From: Pyxidicoccus xibeiensis
GTDB lineage: Bacteria; Myxococcota; Myxococcia; Myxococcales; Myxococcaceae
Direction: 5' to 3'
DNA: 64,000 nucleotides
NCBI RefSeq assembly: GCF_024198175.1
Contig: NZ_JAJVKV010000009.1
Span: 1 to 64,000, forward strand
In this document: positions 31,029-38,961 of the stretch, in pieces
Position numbering within the stretch: the first letter of the stretch is position 1
Layout: each line of letters opens with the position of its first letter
Made by a program: the position numbers and the translations under genes
The notes under the pieces: model-generated
The model's database searches: none
Seen by the model: only the letters and a program-made list of their open reading frames with translations
Told to the model about the DNA's origin: nothing

Positions 31029-31304
31029 GTGGATATGAAGACGAAGAAGGACCTCGCGGTAGACTTCATCAATACGATCCGGACGATGGAGCCCACCGCG
31101 CTGAACGCGCTGATCGTCAAGGAAGCGGGCGAGGAGCTGGCCCAGTTCTTCCTGAACTACAGCGCGAATCTCATCTCCAAGGACCCGTCGCGGGTGCTGG
31201 AGAACACGTCCTCGCTGATGCTGATGGGGTACCTCATCCGCACCTACGAGGAGAAGAACACGCAGGCCAAGCAGGGGACCTTCCAGTCCTACGCGTTCGC
31301 CTGA
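31029..31304 (+). CDS. Small conserved-looking protein (about 91 aa)
   Basis: A mostly helical protein of 91 residues with DFINTIRTMEPTALNALIVKE and ANLISKDPSRVLENTSSLMLMGYLIRTYEEK. I do not recognise it. A purine-rich ribosome site (31011-31021) fits the GTG at 31029 with a seven-base gap; the ATG at 31035 is the alternative. The upstream extension to 30897 is Gly/Arg-rich and unlikely to be coding. Confidence 0.7.
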   Translation: MDMKTKKDLAVDFINTIRTMEPTALNALIVKEAGEELAQFFLNYSANLISKDPSRVLENTSSLMLMGYLIRTYEEKNTQAKQGTFQSYAFA

Positions 31305-31365
31305 GCCGTGGAGCGGGCGCTGCTCGCTCGACAGGCCCTGGGGTGGCCTGTTAGGGACGGCGCCC

Positions 31366-32103
31366 ATGCTCATCGACCTGCACGCCCATTCCTACCTCTC
31401 CAAGGGCTGCGAGCTGAACCCTCGCGCCGTGCTGGAGCGGGCCGCGATGTTCGGCCTGGACGGGGTGGCCTTCACCGAGACGAACACCCAGGACGGCTGT
31501 GACGAGCTGTTCGACCTGGGTGCGCAGGCGAAGCTGAAGGTCTTCGTCGGGCTGGAGCTGATTACGGACCGCGGCCAGTACCTGTGCTTCTTCCCGAAGC
31601 CGGAGCTGGCCCCGGAGCCGGTGCAGCTGTGGGGCAGCAACCGGGAGAAGCCGTGGAGCGCGGCCGAGTGCCTGCCCAAGGTGAAGTCCCTGGGGGCGGC
31701 CATCGTCGCGGCGCGGCCGTATGACAGGGACTCGCAGAACCCGGCCATGGACTTCATCCGCTCGCTCAACATCCTGAGCGCGGTGGAGGGCTACAACGCC
31801 CGGGTGAAGCAGACCGCCAACGACCTGGCCGTGGAGGCCGCCGAGGCGCTCAAGCTGCCGTGCACCGGTGGCAGCGACGCGCGCGGCTCGCTGGACGAGG
31901 TGGGCCGGGGCGCCACCTTCTTCAAGCGCGAGGTGAAGACGCAGGTGGAGCTGGTGCAGGAGCTGCTCAAGGGCGAGTTCTGGCCGGTGATGGCCGGAGA
32001 GCTGCCGCGCCTCACCCGGCCGGGCGAGGCCCAGGCCGCGCGCAAGTCGGGCGGCGGGGGTGGCGGCGGCGGCCGGGGTGGGGGCAAGCGCCGCCGCCGG
32101 TAG
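31366..32103 (+). CDS. PHP-domain metal-dependent phosphoesterase
   Basis: A 245-residue PHP-superfamily protein. The motifs DLHAHSYLSKG (4-14), FTETNT, and GSDARGS near residue 170 supply metal ligands; PHP enzymes hydrolyse phosphoesters, often in nucleotides or DNA polymerase proofreading. It ends in an unusual tail, SGGGGGGGGRGGGKRRRR, from about residue 228, which looks like a nucleic-acid-binding Gly/Arg extension. The ATG at 31366 follows TTAGGGA. Substrate is unknown. Confidence 0.85.
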   Translation: MLIDLHAHSYLSKGCELNPRAVLERAAMFGLDGVAFTETNTQDGCDELFDLGAQAKLKVFVGLELITDRGQYLCFFPKPELAPEPVQLWGSNREKPWSAAECLPKVKSLGAAIVAARPYDRDSQNPAMDFIRSLNILSAVEGYNARVKQTANDLAVEAAEALKLPCTGGSDARGSLDEVGRGATFFKREVKTQVELVQELLKGEFWPVMAGELPRLTRPGEAQAARKSGGGGGGGGRGGGKRRRR

Positions 32104-32106
32104 TCG

Positions 32107-32859
32107 CTACTGCAGCAGCGGCTTGCCGGCCTCTTCCGCGCGGACGAGCCGGCCGTCGGAGAGGAAGGCCTTGCGGCGGCCGCCCGGGTACGTCCACTCC
32201 TCGTTCTTGGCCGTGCCCTCCAGCGAGCGGCGCACCGTCTCCGGCGGGCCCCAGGCCATGCGCACCGCGTCCGCGGGCATGTTCGCCACCAGACGCTTCT
32301 CGAGGACGGCGTCGCGCACGGCGGCGGGCAGCGCCTCCAACTGCGCCTTCACGTCCCGGGGCGCGAGGTACTTCTCCAGCTCCGAGCGGAAGTCCTCCGC
32401 GCGCTCCAGGTTGGGCGGCAGCACCAGCATCAGGGGCGGGCTGCCCTGGGGCGCGCCTTCCTCGGCGAGGTACACCCAGGGCCAGGTGCGCGGAGTGTAG
32501 AGGACGCGCTCGGTCACCACCCACGAGGTGGGGAACTCCACCCGGAGGATTCGCAGCTTCGTCCCGGCGGGGAGGATGCGCTCCACGGCGCCGGGGTTGA
32601 TGGGCTTGCCCTTGGTGTCGTCCAGGAGGCGCACGTCCTCGGGGGCGTACGGCGTGAGCAGGCGCTTGGAGGCGTCACCGAAGAAGGGGGTGACGTGGCT
32701 GGAGATGCGCAGGTACTGCTCCGCCTCGGGGCCGGTGAAGGCCTGGTTCAGCGAGGTCCGGGCCTCCGGAGGCATCCGGGTGTACGAGGCGCAGCCGGCG
32801 CTGAGCGCGGCCAGCAGGAAGACGGAGAGGGAAGGGAGTCGGAGCGCAACGGGCGGCAT
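32107..32859 (-). CDS. Lipoprotein of unknown function (250 aa)
   Basis: A 250-residue lipoprotein with lipobox ALSAGC (Cys23). It contains LRILRVEFPTSWVVTERVLYTPRTWPWVYL and, near the end, DAVRMAWGPPETVRRSLEGTAKNEEWTYPGGR, a pattern like the SmpA/BamE-type motif (GxPxxV...EEWxY). So the C-terminal part may be a BamE-like fold, but this is only suggestive. GGAGGTGTGCC precedes the ATG. It converges with the PHP gene, whose stop is three bases away. Confidence 0.78.
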   Translation of the reverse strand: MPPVALRLPSLSVFLLAALSAGCASYTRMPPEARTSLNQAFTGPEAEQYLRISSHVTPFFGDASKRLLTPYAPEDVRLLDDTKGKPINPGAVERILPAGTKLRILRVEFPTSWVVTERVLYTPRTWPWVYLAEEGAPQGSPPLMLVLPPNLERAEDFRSELEKYLAPRDVKAQLEALPAAVRDAVLEKRLVANMPADAVRMAWGPPETVRRSLEGTAKNEEWTYPGGRRKAFLSDGRLVRAEEAGKPLLQ

Positions 32860-32898
32860 GGCACACCTCCACGCGGTTCGGGAGGGGGCCTGCTTAGC

Positions 32899-33102
32899 TC
32901 AGCGGGAGGCCTGCGTCAGCGACGACTGCGGGGGCTCGGCGCGCTTGCCGCCCCGGCACCCGCGCTGGGAGGGGCACACGGGGCCCCGGCCAAGGGGGTC
33001 CGCGACGAGCAGGAACCGGCCGAGTCCGCGCGCGTCCGTCAGCTCCGGGTGACCGCACAGCGCGCAGTGGCGGGGAGGACGCTTGGAAGGAGGGAAGGGC
33101 AC
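32899..33102 (-). CDS. Small putative zinc-binding protein (67 aa)
   Basis: A possible small protein with HCALCGHPEL and GPVCPSQRGCRGGKR, giving CxxC plus a distal Cys pair that could hold zinc. The GTG at 33102 is the plausible start; longer readings run into the neighbour in the wrong frame. It lies 40 bases upstream of the lipoprotein gene on the same strand. It could be a chance frame; the Cys pattern is the only support. Confidence 0.5.
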   Translation of the reverse strand: MPFPPSKRPPRHCALCGHPELTDARGLGRFLLVADPLGRGPVCPSQRGCRGGKRAEPPQSSLTQASR

Positions 33103-33164
33103 GGGACACGAGTGTGTCCCGGCCTCAAGCCCCGGGCGAATTTTCCGCCGCTTGCGAGACGGTC

Positions 33165-33491
33165 CTACTTCTTGTCGCCGGAGGCCGCGGCGGCCGGCGC
33201 GGGAGTGCTGGGCGCGCTGGCCGTGCTGCTCGACGAGGTACTGCTCGACGACGAGGAGCTGCTCGAGGACGAGGAGTCGCTCGAGGACGAGCCGCCGTCC
33301 TTCTTGGTGGAGCTGTACAGGTCGGAGTACCAGCCTCCGCCCTTCAGGACGAAGCTGGAGCGGCTGACGACCTTGGACAGGGAGTTCTCCGCGCCGCACG
33401 CGCTGCACACGGCGGGGGCGGGGTCGGAGATCTTCTGGAGGACGTCGATGATCTTTCCACAGCTCTGGCAGGAGTACTCGTAGATGGGCAT
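33165..33491 (-). CDS. FmdB-family zinc ribbon protein with poly-serine tail
   Basis: A 108-residue protein starting MPIYEYSCQSCGKIIDV, the FmdB/CxxC_CxxC_SSSS zinc-ribbon signature, with CQSC and CSAC pairs and the usual VVSRSSFVLKGGGWYSDLY. Such proteins are small regulatory or RNA/ribosome-associated proteins of unclear role. From about residue 75 a run of serines and aspartates extends into an Ala/Pro tail ending GDKK; this acidic-serine tail is longer than usual. Confidence 0.88.
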   Translation of the reverse strand: MPIYEYSCQSCGKIIDVLQKISDPAPAVCSACGAENSLSKVVSRSSFVLKGGGWYSDLYSSTKKDGGSSSSDSSSSSSSSSSSSTSSSSTASAPSTPAPAAAASGDKK

Positions 33492-33507
33492 GGTTCTCGG
33501 TGCCTTG

Positions 33508-34749
33508 TCAGGGTGTTGAAGAAGAGGCGCTGGCGAGGAGTCGCTTGCGCAGCCCGTCCGCCAGGCCGAGTCGCTCGAAGGCGCGGAAGACCAGCTCGGT
33601 GGGCGCGCCGTGCTTGCGTCCCAGGGCGTCGGCGAGCCCGTGCAGCTCGGTGGCCTCGGGCAGCTCGTCGGCCACCAGGCGCTCCACCTCCTTGCGGAGG
33701 GCATCGGTGAACTTCCGCTGGATGCCCAGGTCGGCGAGGTACTTCTCGCGGCCGAGCAGGTCCAGCCGGTGCGTCAGGTGCTGGGTGGACAGGGCCTCGC
33801 GGCGGAAGCGCTCGCGCACGGCCTCCACCTCCTCGGTGAGGCCCAGCACCGACACCAGCCGCTGCAGCTCCGGCGGGCTCAGCCCCAGGGACCAGGCCAC
33901 GCGGCCGGAGGCCCCGCGCTGGTCGGAGTAGCTCCCCAGCACCTGGCGGCGCTCCTTCTCCACCAGCGCGTCCAGCAGGCCGTGCTCCTTCAGCACGCCC
34001 TCCACGTCGACGAGGGTGAGCTCGCCGCGAGGGCCGTTGAAGCGCTGCGACAGGTGCTTGAGCAGGGCGAAGCGGTGCTCCGCGGCCTCCAGGGCGCCCT
34101 CCAGCACCTCCTTGCCGGACAGGCGCGTCAGCTCCAGGAAGGGCGAGCGGGGCGCCTCCACGCGGGTGAAGCGGCCGCGGGGGCGGGGCAGGTCGCGGCG
34201 GGTGAAGGTCGGCTCGTCCGCGCCCTCAGGGGGCAGGGCTTCGGTCCCCTCATCCGCGTCCGCGTCGGTCGTGGCGCGCTTCTTCGGGGCGATGCGCTCC
34301 TGGACGGCGGCCTCCTTCGCGGCCTTGCCGCCCTTCTTCGCCGGCTTGCCGTCGCCGCCGTCCACGAACGTGGCGGCCTGCGGGGTGAGGGCGAAGGTGG
34401 GGACGTCGGGGGCCGGGGCCGCGGGGGGCGGGGTCTTCTCCTCCCTCACGTGCGCCAGCTCACGGGCGACGTCATAGAAGCCGCAGGCCTGTCGCTGGGC
34501 GGCCAGGGAGGCGGCGGTACCGTTGAGGATGTCCACCACGGCGAAGGGGCCCAGGGGGGCCGCCTCCGGCTCGGCGTCCGTCAGGGTGCGGACGCGGAAG
34601 TCATCGTCCTCGGCCAGCAGGGCAAGCGCCTCGCGGACCTCCGGAGCGGGGGCCGGCGACTTCGCGCGCCGGCAGAAATCCGAGACGGCAACCGCCACAG
34701 GGGTGGGGACGTCGTCGGGCTGTCGTCTTCTCTGCCAGGGGCTGGTCAT
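33508..34749 (-). CDS. Hypothetical protein with Fis-like helix-turn-helix segment
   Basis: A 413-residue soluble protein of unknown family. The N-terminal half is a helical domain (1-100) and a basic, Ala/Lys/Pro-rich linker (105-190). In the C-terminal half the segment GASGRVAWSLGLSPPELQRLVSVLGL (near 280) resembles a Fis-type HTH (GNRSRAARELGIS pattern), followed by RKFTDALRKEVERLV. It may bind DNA, but there is no AAA+ or receiver domain. It is 16 bases upstream of the FmdB gene and probably co-transcribed with it. Confidence 0.7.
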   Translation of the reverse strand: MTSPWQRRRQPDDVPTPVAVAVSDFCRRAKSPAPAPEVREALALLAEDDDFRVRTLTDAEPEAAPLGPFAVVDILNGTAASLAAQRQACGFYDVARELAHVREEKTPPPAAPAPDVPTFALTPQAATFVDGGDGKPAKKGGKAAKEAAVQERIAPKKRATTDADADEGTEALPPEGADEPTFTRRDLPRPRGRFTRVEAPRSPFLELTRLSGKEVLEGALEAAEHRFALLKHLSQRFNGPRGELTLVDVEGVLKEHGLLDALVEKERRQVLGSYSDQRGASGRVAWSLGLSPPELQRLVSVLGLTEEVEAVRERFRREALSTQHLTHRLDLLGREKYLADLGIQRKFTDALRKEVERLVADELPEATELHGLADALGRKHGAPTELVFRAFERLGLADGLRKRLLASASSSTP

Positions 34750-35142
34750 GGAAAGTAACGGAAAAATGCTCGTTTACGAGGGCGGATGCCTCTATCTTCG
34801 GCACCAGACAGGTGTCAATGAGCCAGTCCGGATCCAATCTAAACAGCCAGCGGCGGGTGCAAGCCGAGGGAGCGGACGGGCGTGAGGGCCGGCGCTCCCT
34901 GATGCCGGATGTCGGGCGTTGCGGGTCAGGGCTTCCAGGAGTATCAGGACCCCCGCGTCTGGAGACGAACAGTTGTTCCTGAGGCTTTCTTCAGTGGGGG
35001 GCAGTATCCGGTGGGGGGCGTACGCAGGTCGCGGTGGCCTGGCGGACCGGTTACAACAGGAACGGACGGCCGGGCGCTCCCGGCCCCATCCCGAGGGATT
35101 TCGATGCAGCCGCGGACCCGCGAGGCGTCTCAAGGATCTCAC
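34750..35142. other. Divergent intergenic region, 393 bp
   Basis: Lies between the minus-strand 413-aa gene and plus-strand fur. It holds a minus-strand promoter candidate (34791-34818) and, near fur, a GGCCGGG/CCCGGCC hairpin with a four-base loop (35068-35085). An in-frame ATG at 35104 could extend Fur by 13 residues. No other gene or Fur box was seen. Confidence 0.6.
34791..34818 (-). promoter_or_regulatory. Candidate sigma70 promoter for the 413-aa protein
   Basis: TTGACA (34813-34818, minus strand) and GATAGA (34791-34796) are 16 bases apart, giving a leader of about 35-40 bases to the ATG at 34749. The -35 box is perfect and the -10 box weak. Confidence 0.5.
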
Positions 35143-35628
35143 ATGACCCATAGCCATCGCCACGAGACCGACGAGTCGAAGGACGAGGTGCTCGCGCGCT
35201 ACATGGCCCAGCACGGGCTGAAGAGCACGCGCCAGCGCAGCCTCATCATCGACACCTTCTTCTCGGTGGGCGGCCACCTGTCGGTGGAGGAGCTGTGGAA
35301 CAAGGTGCGCGAGCAGGACACCAAGGTGTCGGTGGCCACGGTGTACCGGACCATGAAGCTGCTCAACGAGTGCGGCCTGGCCCACGCGCGCAACTTCGGT
35401 GACGGGCAGACGCGCTACGAGGCGGCGGCGGGCCGTGAGCACCACGACCACCTCATCTGCACGCGCTGCGGCACCATCGTCGAGTTCGAGAACGACCGCA
35501 TCGAGGCGATGCAGGAGGCGGTGGCTCGCAAGCACGGCTTCGCGGTGACGTCGCACAAGATGGAGCTGTACGGCCTGTGCAAGGACTGCCAGCGCGCCGC
35601 GGGGACGGCTCCGACCACGGCGGCATGA
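35143..35628 (+). CDS. fur: Fur-family metal-responsive repressor
   Basis: A 161-residue Fur-superfamily regulator, probably an iron-dependent repressor. The N-terminus is His-rich (MTHSHRHETDE). The winged helix includes LKSTRQRSLIIDTFF and the recognition helix VSVATVYRTMKLLNECGLA. The metal/dimer domain has HHDHLICTRCG (Cys106, Cys109) and CKDC (Cys146, Cys149), the structural zinc pairs. It could also be a PerR- or Zur-type member; the sequence alone does not settle the metal. AAGGA lies six bases before the ATG. Its stop overlaps the next gene as ATGA. Confidence 0.9.
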   Translation: MTHSHRHETDESKDEVLARYMAQHGLKSTRQRSLIIDTFFSVGGHLSVEELWNKVREQDTKVSVATVYRTMKLLNECGLAHARNFGDGQTRYEAAAGREHHDHLICTRCGTIVEFENDRIEAMQEAVARKHGFAVTSHKMELYGLCKDCQRAAGTAPTTAA

Positions 35629-36143
35629 AGTCCACGGCCCGAGCCTGGGTGTGCGCGGCCGTGCTGGTGGCGGGGTTGTCCGGCTGCCGCGGCACGAGGC
35701 CGGTGGACGCCGGGCCCGCCTTCCTCCGGGCGCTGTCCCTGCCCTCGGTGGGGCCCACCCGGCATGACCCGCGGGCGCTGCCCGGCAAGGTGGTGCTCGT
35801 CTCGTTCTTCGCGACGTGGTGCTTCCCCTGCATCGCGGAGATGCCCACGCTGGAGGCGCTGCAGCGCGACTACGGCGCGCGAGGGTTCCAGGTCGTCTCG
35901 GTGGGCATGGACCTGGAGGGCGCGAAGGTGCTCCAGCCCTTCGCCGACCACTATGCGCTGCGCTACCCGGTGCTGGTGGCGGATGACCTGATGCACCAGG
36001 GGCAGACCGCCTTCGGCCCCATCCGCGCGCTGCCCACCACCATCCTCCTGGACCGCCGTGGCCGCGCCGTGGCCGGGTGGCAGGGCGTGGAAGGCCACGG
36101 GGACGTGGCGAAGGCCATCGAGAAGCTGCTGGCGGAGGACTGA
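35625..36143 (+). CDS. TlpA-like thioredoxin-fold lipoprotein
   Basis: A 172-residue lipoprotein (lipobox LSGC, Cys21) with a thioredoxin fold of the TlpA/ResA type. The active site is ATWCFPC (Cys66-x-x-Cys69), followed by the cis-Pro motif RALPTTILLDRRG. These envelope proteins reduce disulphides, for example in cytochrome c maturation. Translation is coupled to fur by ATGA, so thiol-redox function may be linked to metal or redox stress. Its own target is unknown. Confidence 0.9.
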   Translation: MKSTARAWVCAAVLVAGLSGCRGTRPVDAGPAFLRALSLPSVGPTRHDPRALPGKVVLVSFFATWCFPCIAEMPTLEALQRDYGARGFQVVSVGMDLEGAKVLQPFADHYALRYPVLVADDLMHQGQTAFGPIRALPTTILLDRRGRAVAGWQGVEGHGDVAKAIEKLLAED

Positions 36144-36243
36144 AGGCCCTTCACGCGTGTGTCCGGCCCCGGAGCACCGGGTGCTACATGCCTGGAGCGG
36201 TTTTCTTGCGGGGCAGGGGGTCGCTGGTACCTTCGCGGCGTTC

Positions 36244-36525
36244 ATGATGGCGAGGCGAAAGTTCCTGGTGGTGGCGGTGGGAGTGGCGATGGCGCTGAGC
36301 CTTTTCTCCGTCGCGGACGGGAAGGGTTTTCGTCGCTACCTCTCGCTGCGCCAGGACGTGGACGCGGTGACGGAGCGCAACCGCGTCCTGGCCGCGCAGA
36401 ACGAGGCCCTGCGCCTGGAGATCGAGGCGCTGCGCAAGGACCCGGCCGCGCTCGAGCGCGCGGTGCGTGAGGAGCTCGGCTACGTGAAGCCGGGCGAGAT
36501 CGTCTTCCACCTGGAGTCCCAATGA
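36244..36525 (+). CDS. FtsB/DivIC-like septum formation protein
   Basis: A 93-residue single-pass protein: basic MMARRK, a membrane helix (about 5-24), a coiled coil (about 33-65: LRQDVDAVTERNRVLAAQNEALRLEIEALRKD in two blocks) and the C-terminal RAVREELGYVKPGEIVFHL typical of FtsB/DivIC. These proteins join the FtsQLB division complex. The ribosome site is not obvious. Its end overlaps the diguanylate cyclase start as ATGA. Confidence 0.88.
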   Translation: MMARRKFLVVAVGVAMALSLFSVADGKGFRRYLSLRQDVDAVTERNRVLAAQNEALRLEIEALRKDPAALERAVREELGYVKPGEIVFHLESQ

Positions 36526-38693
36526 CGTCGCTGACCTCGTTTCCGTCTCCCGGAAGGTTGCTGCGTCACGCGGTGCGGGCCATTCCCGCCGCCGCCGCCC
36601 TGGCCACGTTCATCCACCTGGCGCGAGGAGGCTTCCGCGGGCTCCACACGCTGGAGTGGATTGAAGCGGCCCTGGTGGGCTTCCTGCTGGTGGGCATCGC
36701 CGTGGCCGCGTGGCGCCGCGCCATGCGCGGCTCGGTGGGCGCCGTCATCGACCTGCGGGACGACCTGGAGCTGGGCGGCGGGCTCATCGCCGCGGCCTTC
36801 GTGGTGGTGGCCATCGGCGGCGGGGAGCTGTTCCCCATCGTCTACCTCCTGATGGCGTTCCTGGTCGCCTTCATGCAGCGCAACTCCGGCCTCACGCTGC
36901 TGGGCGTGGCGCTGGTGTTCGATGCGCTGGTGACGCTCGTCGGGCCCGTGCCCAACGTGTCCGGCTTCGCCACGCACGCGGCCTTCCTGGCGCTGTTCTC
37001 CGGCCTGTACCACCTGGTGCTGGCCACGCGCATGGCCGCGGCCCGCCGGGCGGAGAGCGACGCGGTGCAGAAGCGCATCCGCGAGGTGGAGGAGCGCGCG
37101 CGCACCTTCCGCCTGGTGTCCAGCGGCACGCAGGACAGCTTCAGCGGGATGAGCAGCGACGAGAAGTGGCTGGTGGCCTCGGTGAAGGAGATCGAGGGCG
37201 CCGTGCAGGCGGCGCTGGAGATTGCCGAGACGGGCCTGCGCACCCACACCTGTGCCGCGTTCCTGCTGACGTCCGACGACCGGAGCCTGAAGCTGTACGA
37301 CTGCCGCTCGGGCTCCGAGCGCGTGCAGCGCGAGCGCTTCAACGCGGGCGAGGGCATCATCGGCGGCGTGCTGAAGCGCCGGGCGCCGGTGCGGATGAAC
37401 TCGCCCCAGGGGCTCAAGGGCGTGACGCACTACGAGAGCGGCGGCCCGTCCGTGCAGGCGCTGCTCGCCGTTCCCATCATCGAGGGCAGCGGCCTGGTGC
37501 GCGGCGTGCTGGTCGCGGACCGGATGGCGAACGAGCCGTTCAGCGACCAGGACGAGAAGCTGCTGTCCATCATCGCCGGCGAGGTGCTGCGCTCCATCGA
37601 GGTGGAGCGGGTGATGAGCTACATCCGCAAGACGCGCGACGAGAAGGACCGGTTCTTCCGCGCGATTGAGGAGCTCAACCGCGCGGGCAGCCCGGACCAG
37701 GTGTTCGTGGCGGTGCTGGAGAGCACCCGGCACCTGGCGGGCCTGGACTTCTGCGCGGTGACGCTGGTGTCCGAGGTGGACGGCAAGCGGATGCACCGCG
37801 TGGTGCGGATGTCGGGCGTGACGGCGCAGGGCAAGGCGCTGGAGGGGCAGACCTTCGTCGACAACAACGGCCTGGTGGCCAACGTGGTGCGCTACGGGGC
37901 GCCCCTGCCGGGCCGGGACATCAAGGCGATGGACCGGCAGATCATCTTCGACGACGAGACGCAGATCCGCGGCCTGGGCGCGCTGAAGATCTTCCCGCTG
38001 GTGGCGGGAGACCGCATCCTCGGCACCCTGGTGGCGGGCTCGCGCAAGAAGGCGGCCTTCGAGCAGGACGTGCTGCGGATGATCGAGGTCATCGCCATCC
38101 AGGCCGCGCAGGCCGTGCTTCGCGCGCAGCTCTACGAGCAGATGGAGCGGATGGCCACCACGGACGGCCTCACCGGCCTGTTCAACCACCGCACCTTCCA
38201 GACGAAGGCGGACGAGATTCTCGCGCAGGCGCGGCGCTACCAGCGCAAGTGCTCGGTCATCCTCACCGACGTGGACCACTTCAAGAGCGTCAACGACACC
38301 TACGGCCACCCCACGGGAGACCAGGTGCTCAAGGGCGTGGCGCGCATCATCAAGTCGCTGGCGCGCGACACGGATGTGGTCGCCCGCTACGGCGGCGAGG
38401 AGTTCGTCATCGTCATGCCGGAGACGGACGCGAAGGGCGCGTACACCATCTCCGAGCGCATCCGCGAGGCCGTGAAGGCGGAGATCTTCCAGACCGAGAT
38501 GGGCCCGCTGAAGATCACCATGTCGCTGGGCATCGCCACCTTCCCGGACAACGGGATGGAGAAGCAGCAGCTCATCGACCTCGCCGACCAGTGCCTCTAC
38601 CACTCGAAGCGCAACGGCCGGAACCAGTCCGTCACGGTGGCGCAGATGCAGGGCGGCCGGAAGCTCGCCGCCGCCGCCGCCGAGGCGTCCTGA
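36522..38693 (+). CDS. Membrane GAF-GAF-GGDEF diguanylate cyclase
   Basis: A 723-residue protein likely to make c-di-GMP. About five membrane helices lie within residues 18-175, then a coiled coil, a GAF domain (about 195-365), a second GAF (about 380-555) and a GGDEF domain. The active site is GGEEF (624-628) and the inhibitory I-site RDTD (615-618) sits exactly five residues before it, so the enzyme looks active and feedback-controlled. There is no EAL domain. The ATGA overlap couples it to the FtsB-like gene, hinting at c-di-GMP control tied to division. Confidence 0.93.
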   Translation: MTSLTSFPSPGRLLRHAVRAIPAAAALATFIHLARGGFRGLHTLEWIEAALVGFLLVGIAVAAWRRAMRGSVGAVIDLRDDLELGGGLIAAAFVVVAIGGGELFPIVYLLMAFLVAFMQRNSGLTLLGVALVFDALVTLVGPVPNVSGFATHAAFLALFSGLYHLVLATRMAAARRAESDAVQKRIREVEERARTFRLVSSGTQDSFSGMSSDEKWLVASVKEIEGAVQAALEIAETGLRTHTCAAFLLTSDDRSLKLYDCRSGSERVQRERFNAGEGIIGGVLKRRAPVRMNSPQGLKGVTHYESGGPSVQALLAVPIIEGSGLVRGVLVADRMANEPFSDQDEKLLSIIAGEVLRSIEVERVMSYIRKTRDEKDRFFRAIEELNRAGSPDQVFVAVLESTRHLAGLDFCAVTLVSEVDGKRMHRVVRMSGVTAQGKALEGQTFVDNNGLVANVVRYGAPLPGRDIKAMDRQIIFDDETQIRGLGALKIFPLVAGDRILGTLVAGSRKKAAFEQDVLRMIEVIAIQAAQAVLRAQLYEQMERMATTDGLTGLFNHRTFQTKADEILAQARRYQRKCSVILTDVDHFKSVNDTYGHPTGDQVLKGVARIIKSLARDTDVVARYGGEEFVIVMPETDAKGAYTISERIREAVKAEIFQTEMGPLKITMSLGIATFPDNGMEKQQLIDLADQCLYHSKRNGRNQSVTVAQMQGGRKLAAAAAEAS

Positions 38694-38855
38694 CGGTTCA
38701 AGTGGGCTTCCCGGGTGCATGTGACTGACGGGCCCCGCCAGGCCTCCGGAGTGTCGCCCGGCGCCCGTCCCGTGCCTTCGCCGTGAGCACACGCCTCGAG
38801 GCTGAAGGCCCTCCTTGCGCGCCGCCAGGTGGCGCGGCTCCCGGGGGCGCTGCGT

Positions 38856-38886
38856 CCCAGCCTGTCGGACAGCCGGACAGGCTGGG
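38856..38886. terminator. Perfect 11-bp hairpin between convergent genes
   Basis: CCCAGCCTGTC and GACAGGCTGGG flank a nine-base loop. It lies between the 3' ends of the diguanylate cyclase and the di-haem peroxidase genes. Outside it, GGCCCTCC (about 38807) and GGAGGGCC (about 38925) can also pair, making a nested structure. No T-run is present; a bidirectional terminator is the simplest reading. Confidence 0.65.
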
Positions 38887-38961
38887 CGAGGCCGCGCCGG
38901 GCGGAGCGGCGTGAAGGCCGGGAGGAGGGCCGCGGTGCCTGGCCCCCCTCCCGGGTGACGA

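Noticed and set aside
32880-32960. tRNA-like D-arm (TTAGCTCAGCGGGAG) near 32895
   Set aside because: No anticodon arm, T-arm (GGTTCGA-like) or pairing acceptor stem follows in the expected span, and the stretch overlaps the 3' end of a small reading frame. It is a chance match.
38694-38961. Extra small gene between the cyclase and peroxidase genes
   Set aside because: No frame in this 268-bp gap has a good ribosome site or protein-like composition; only inverted repeats are supportable.
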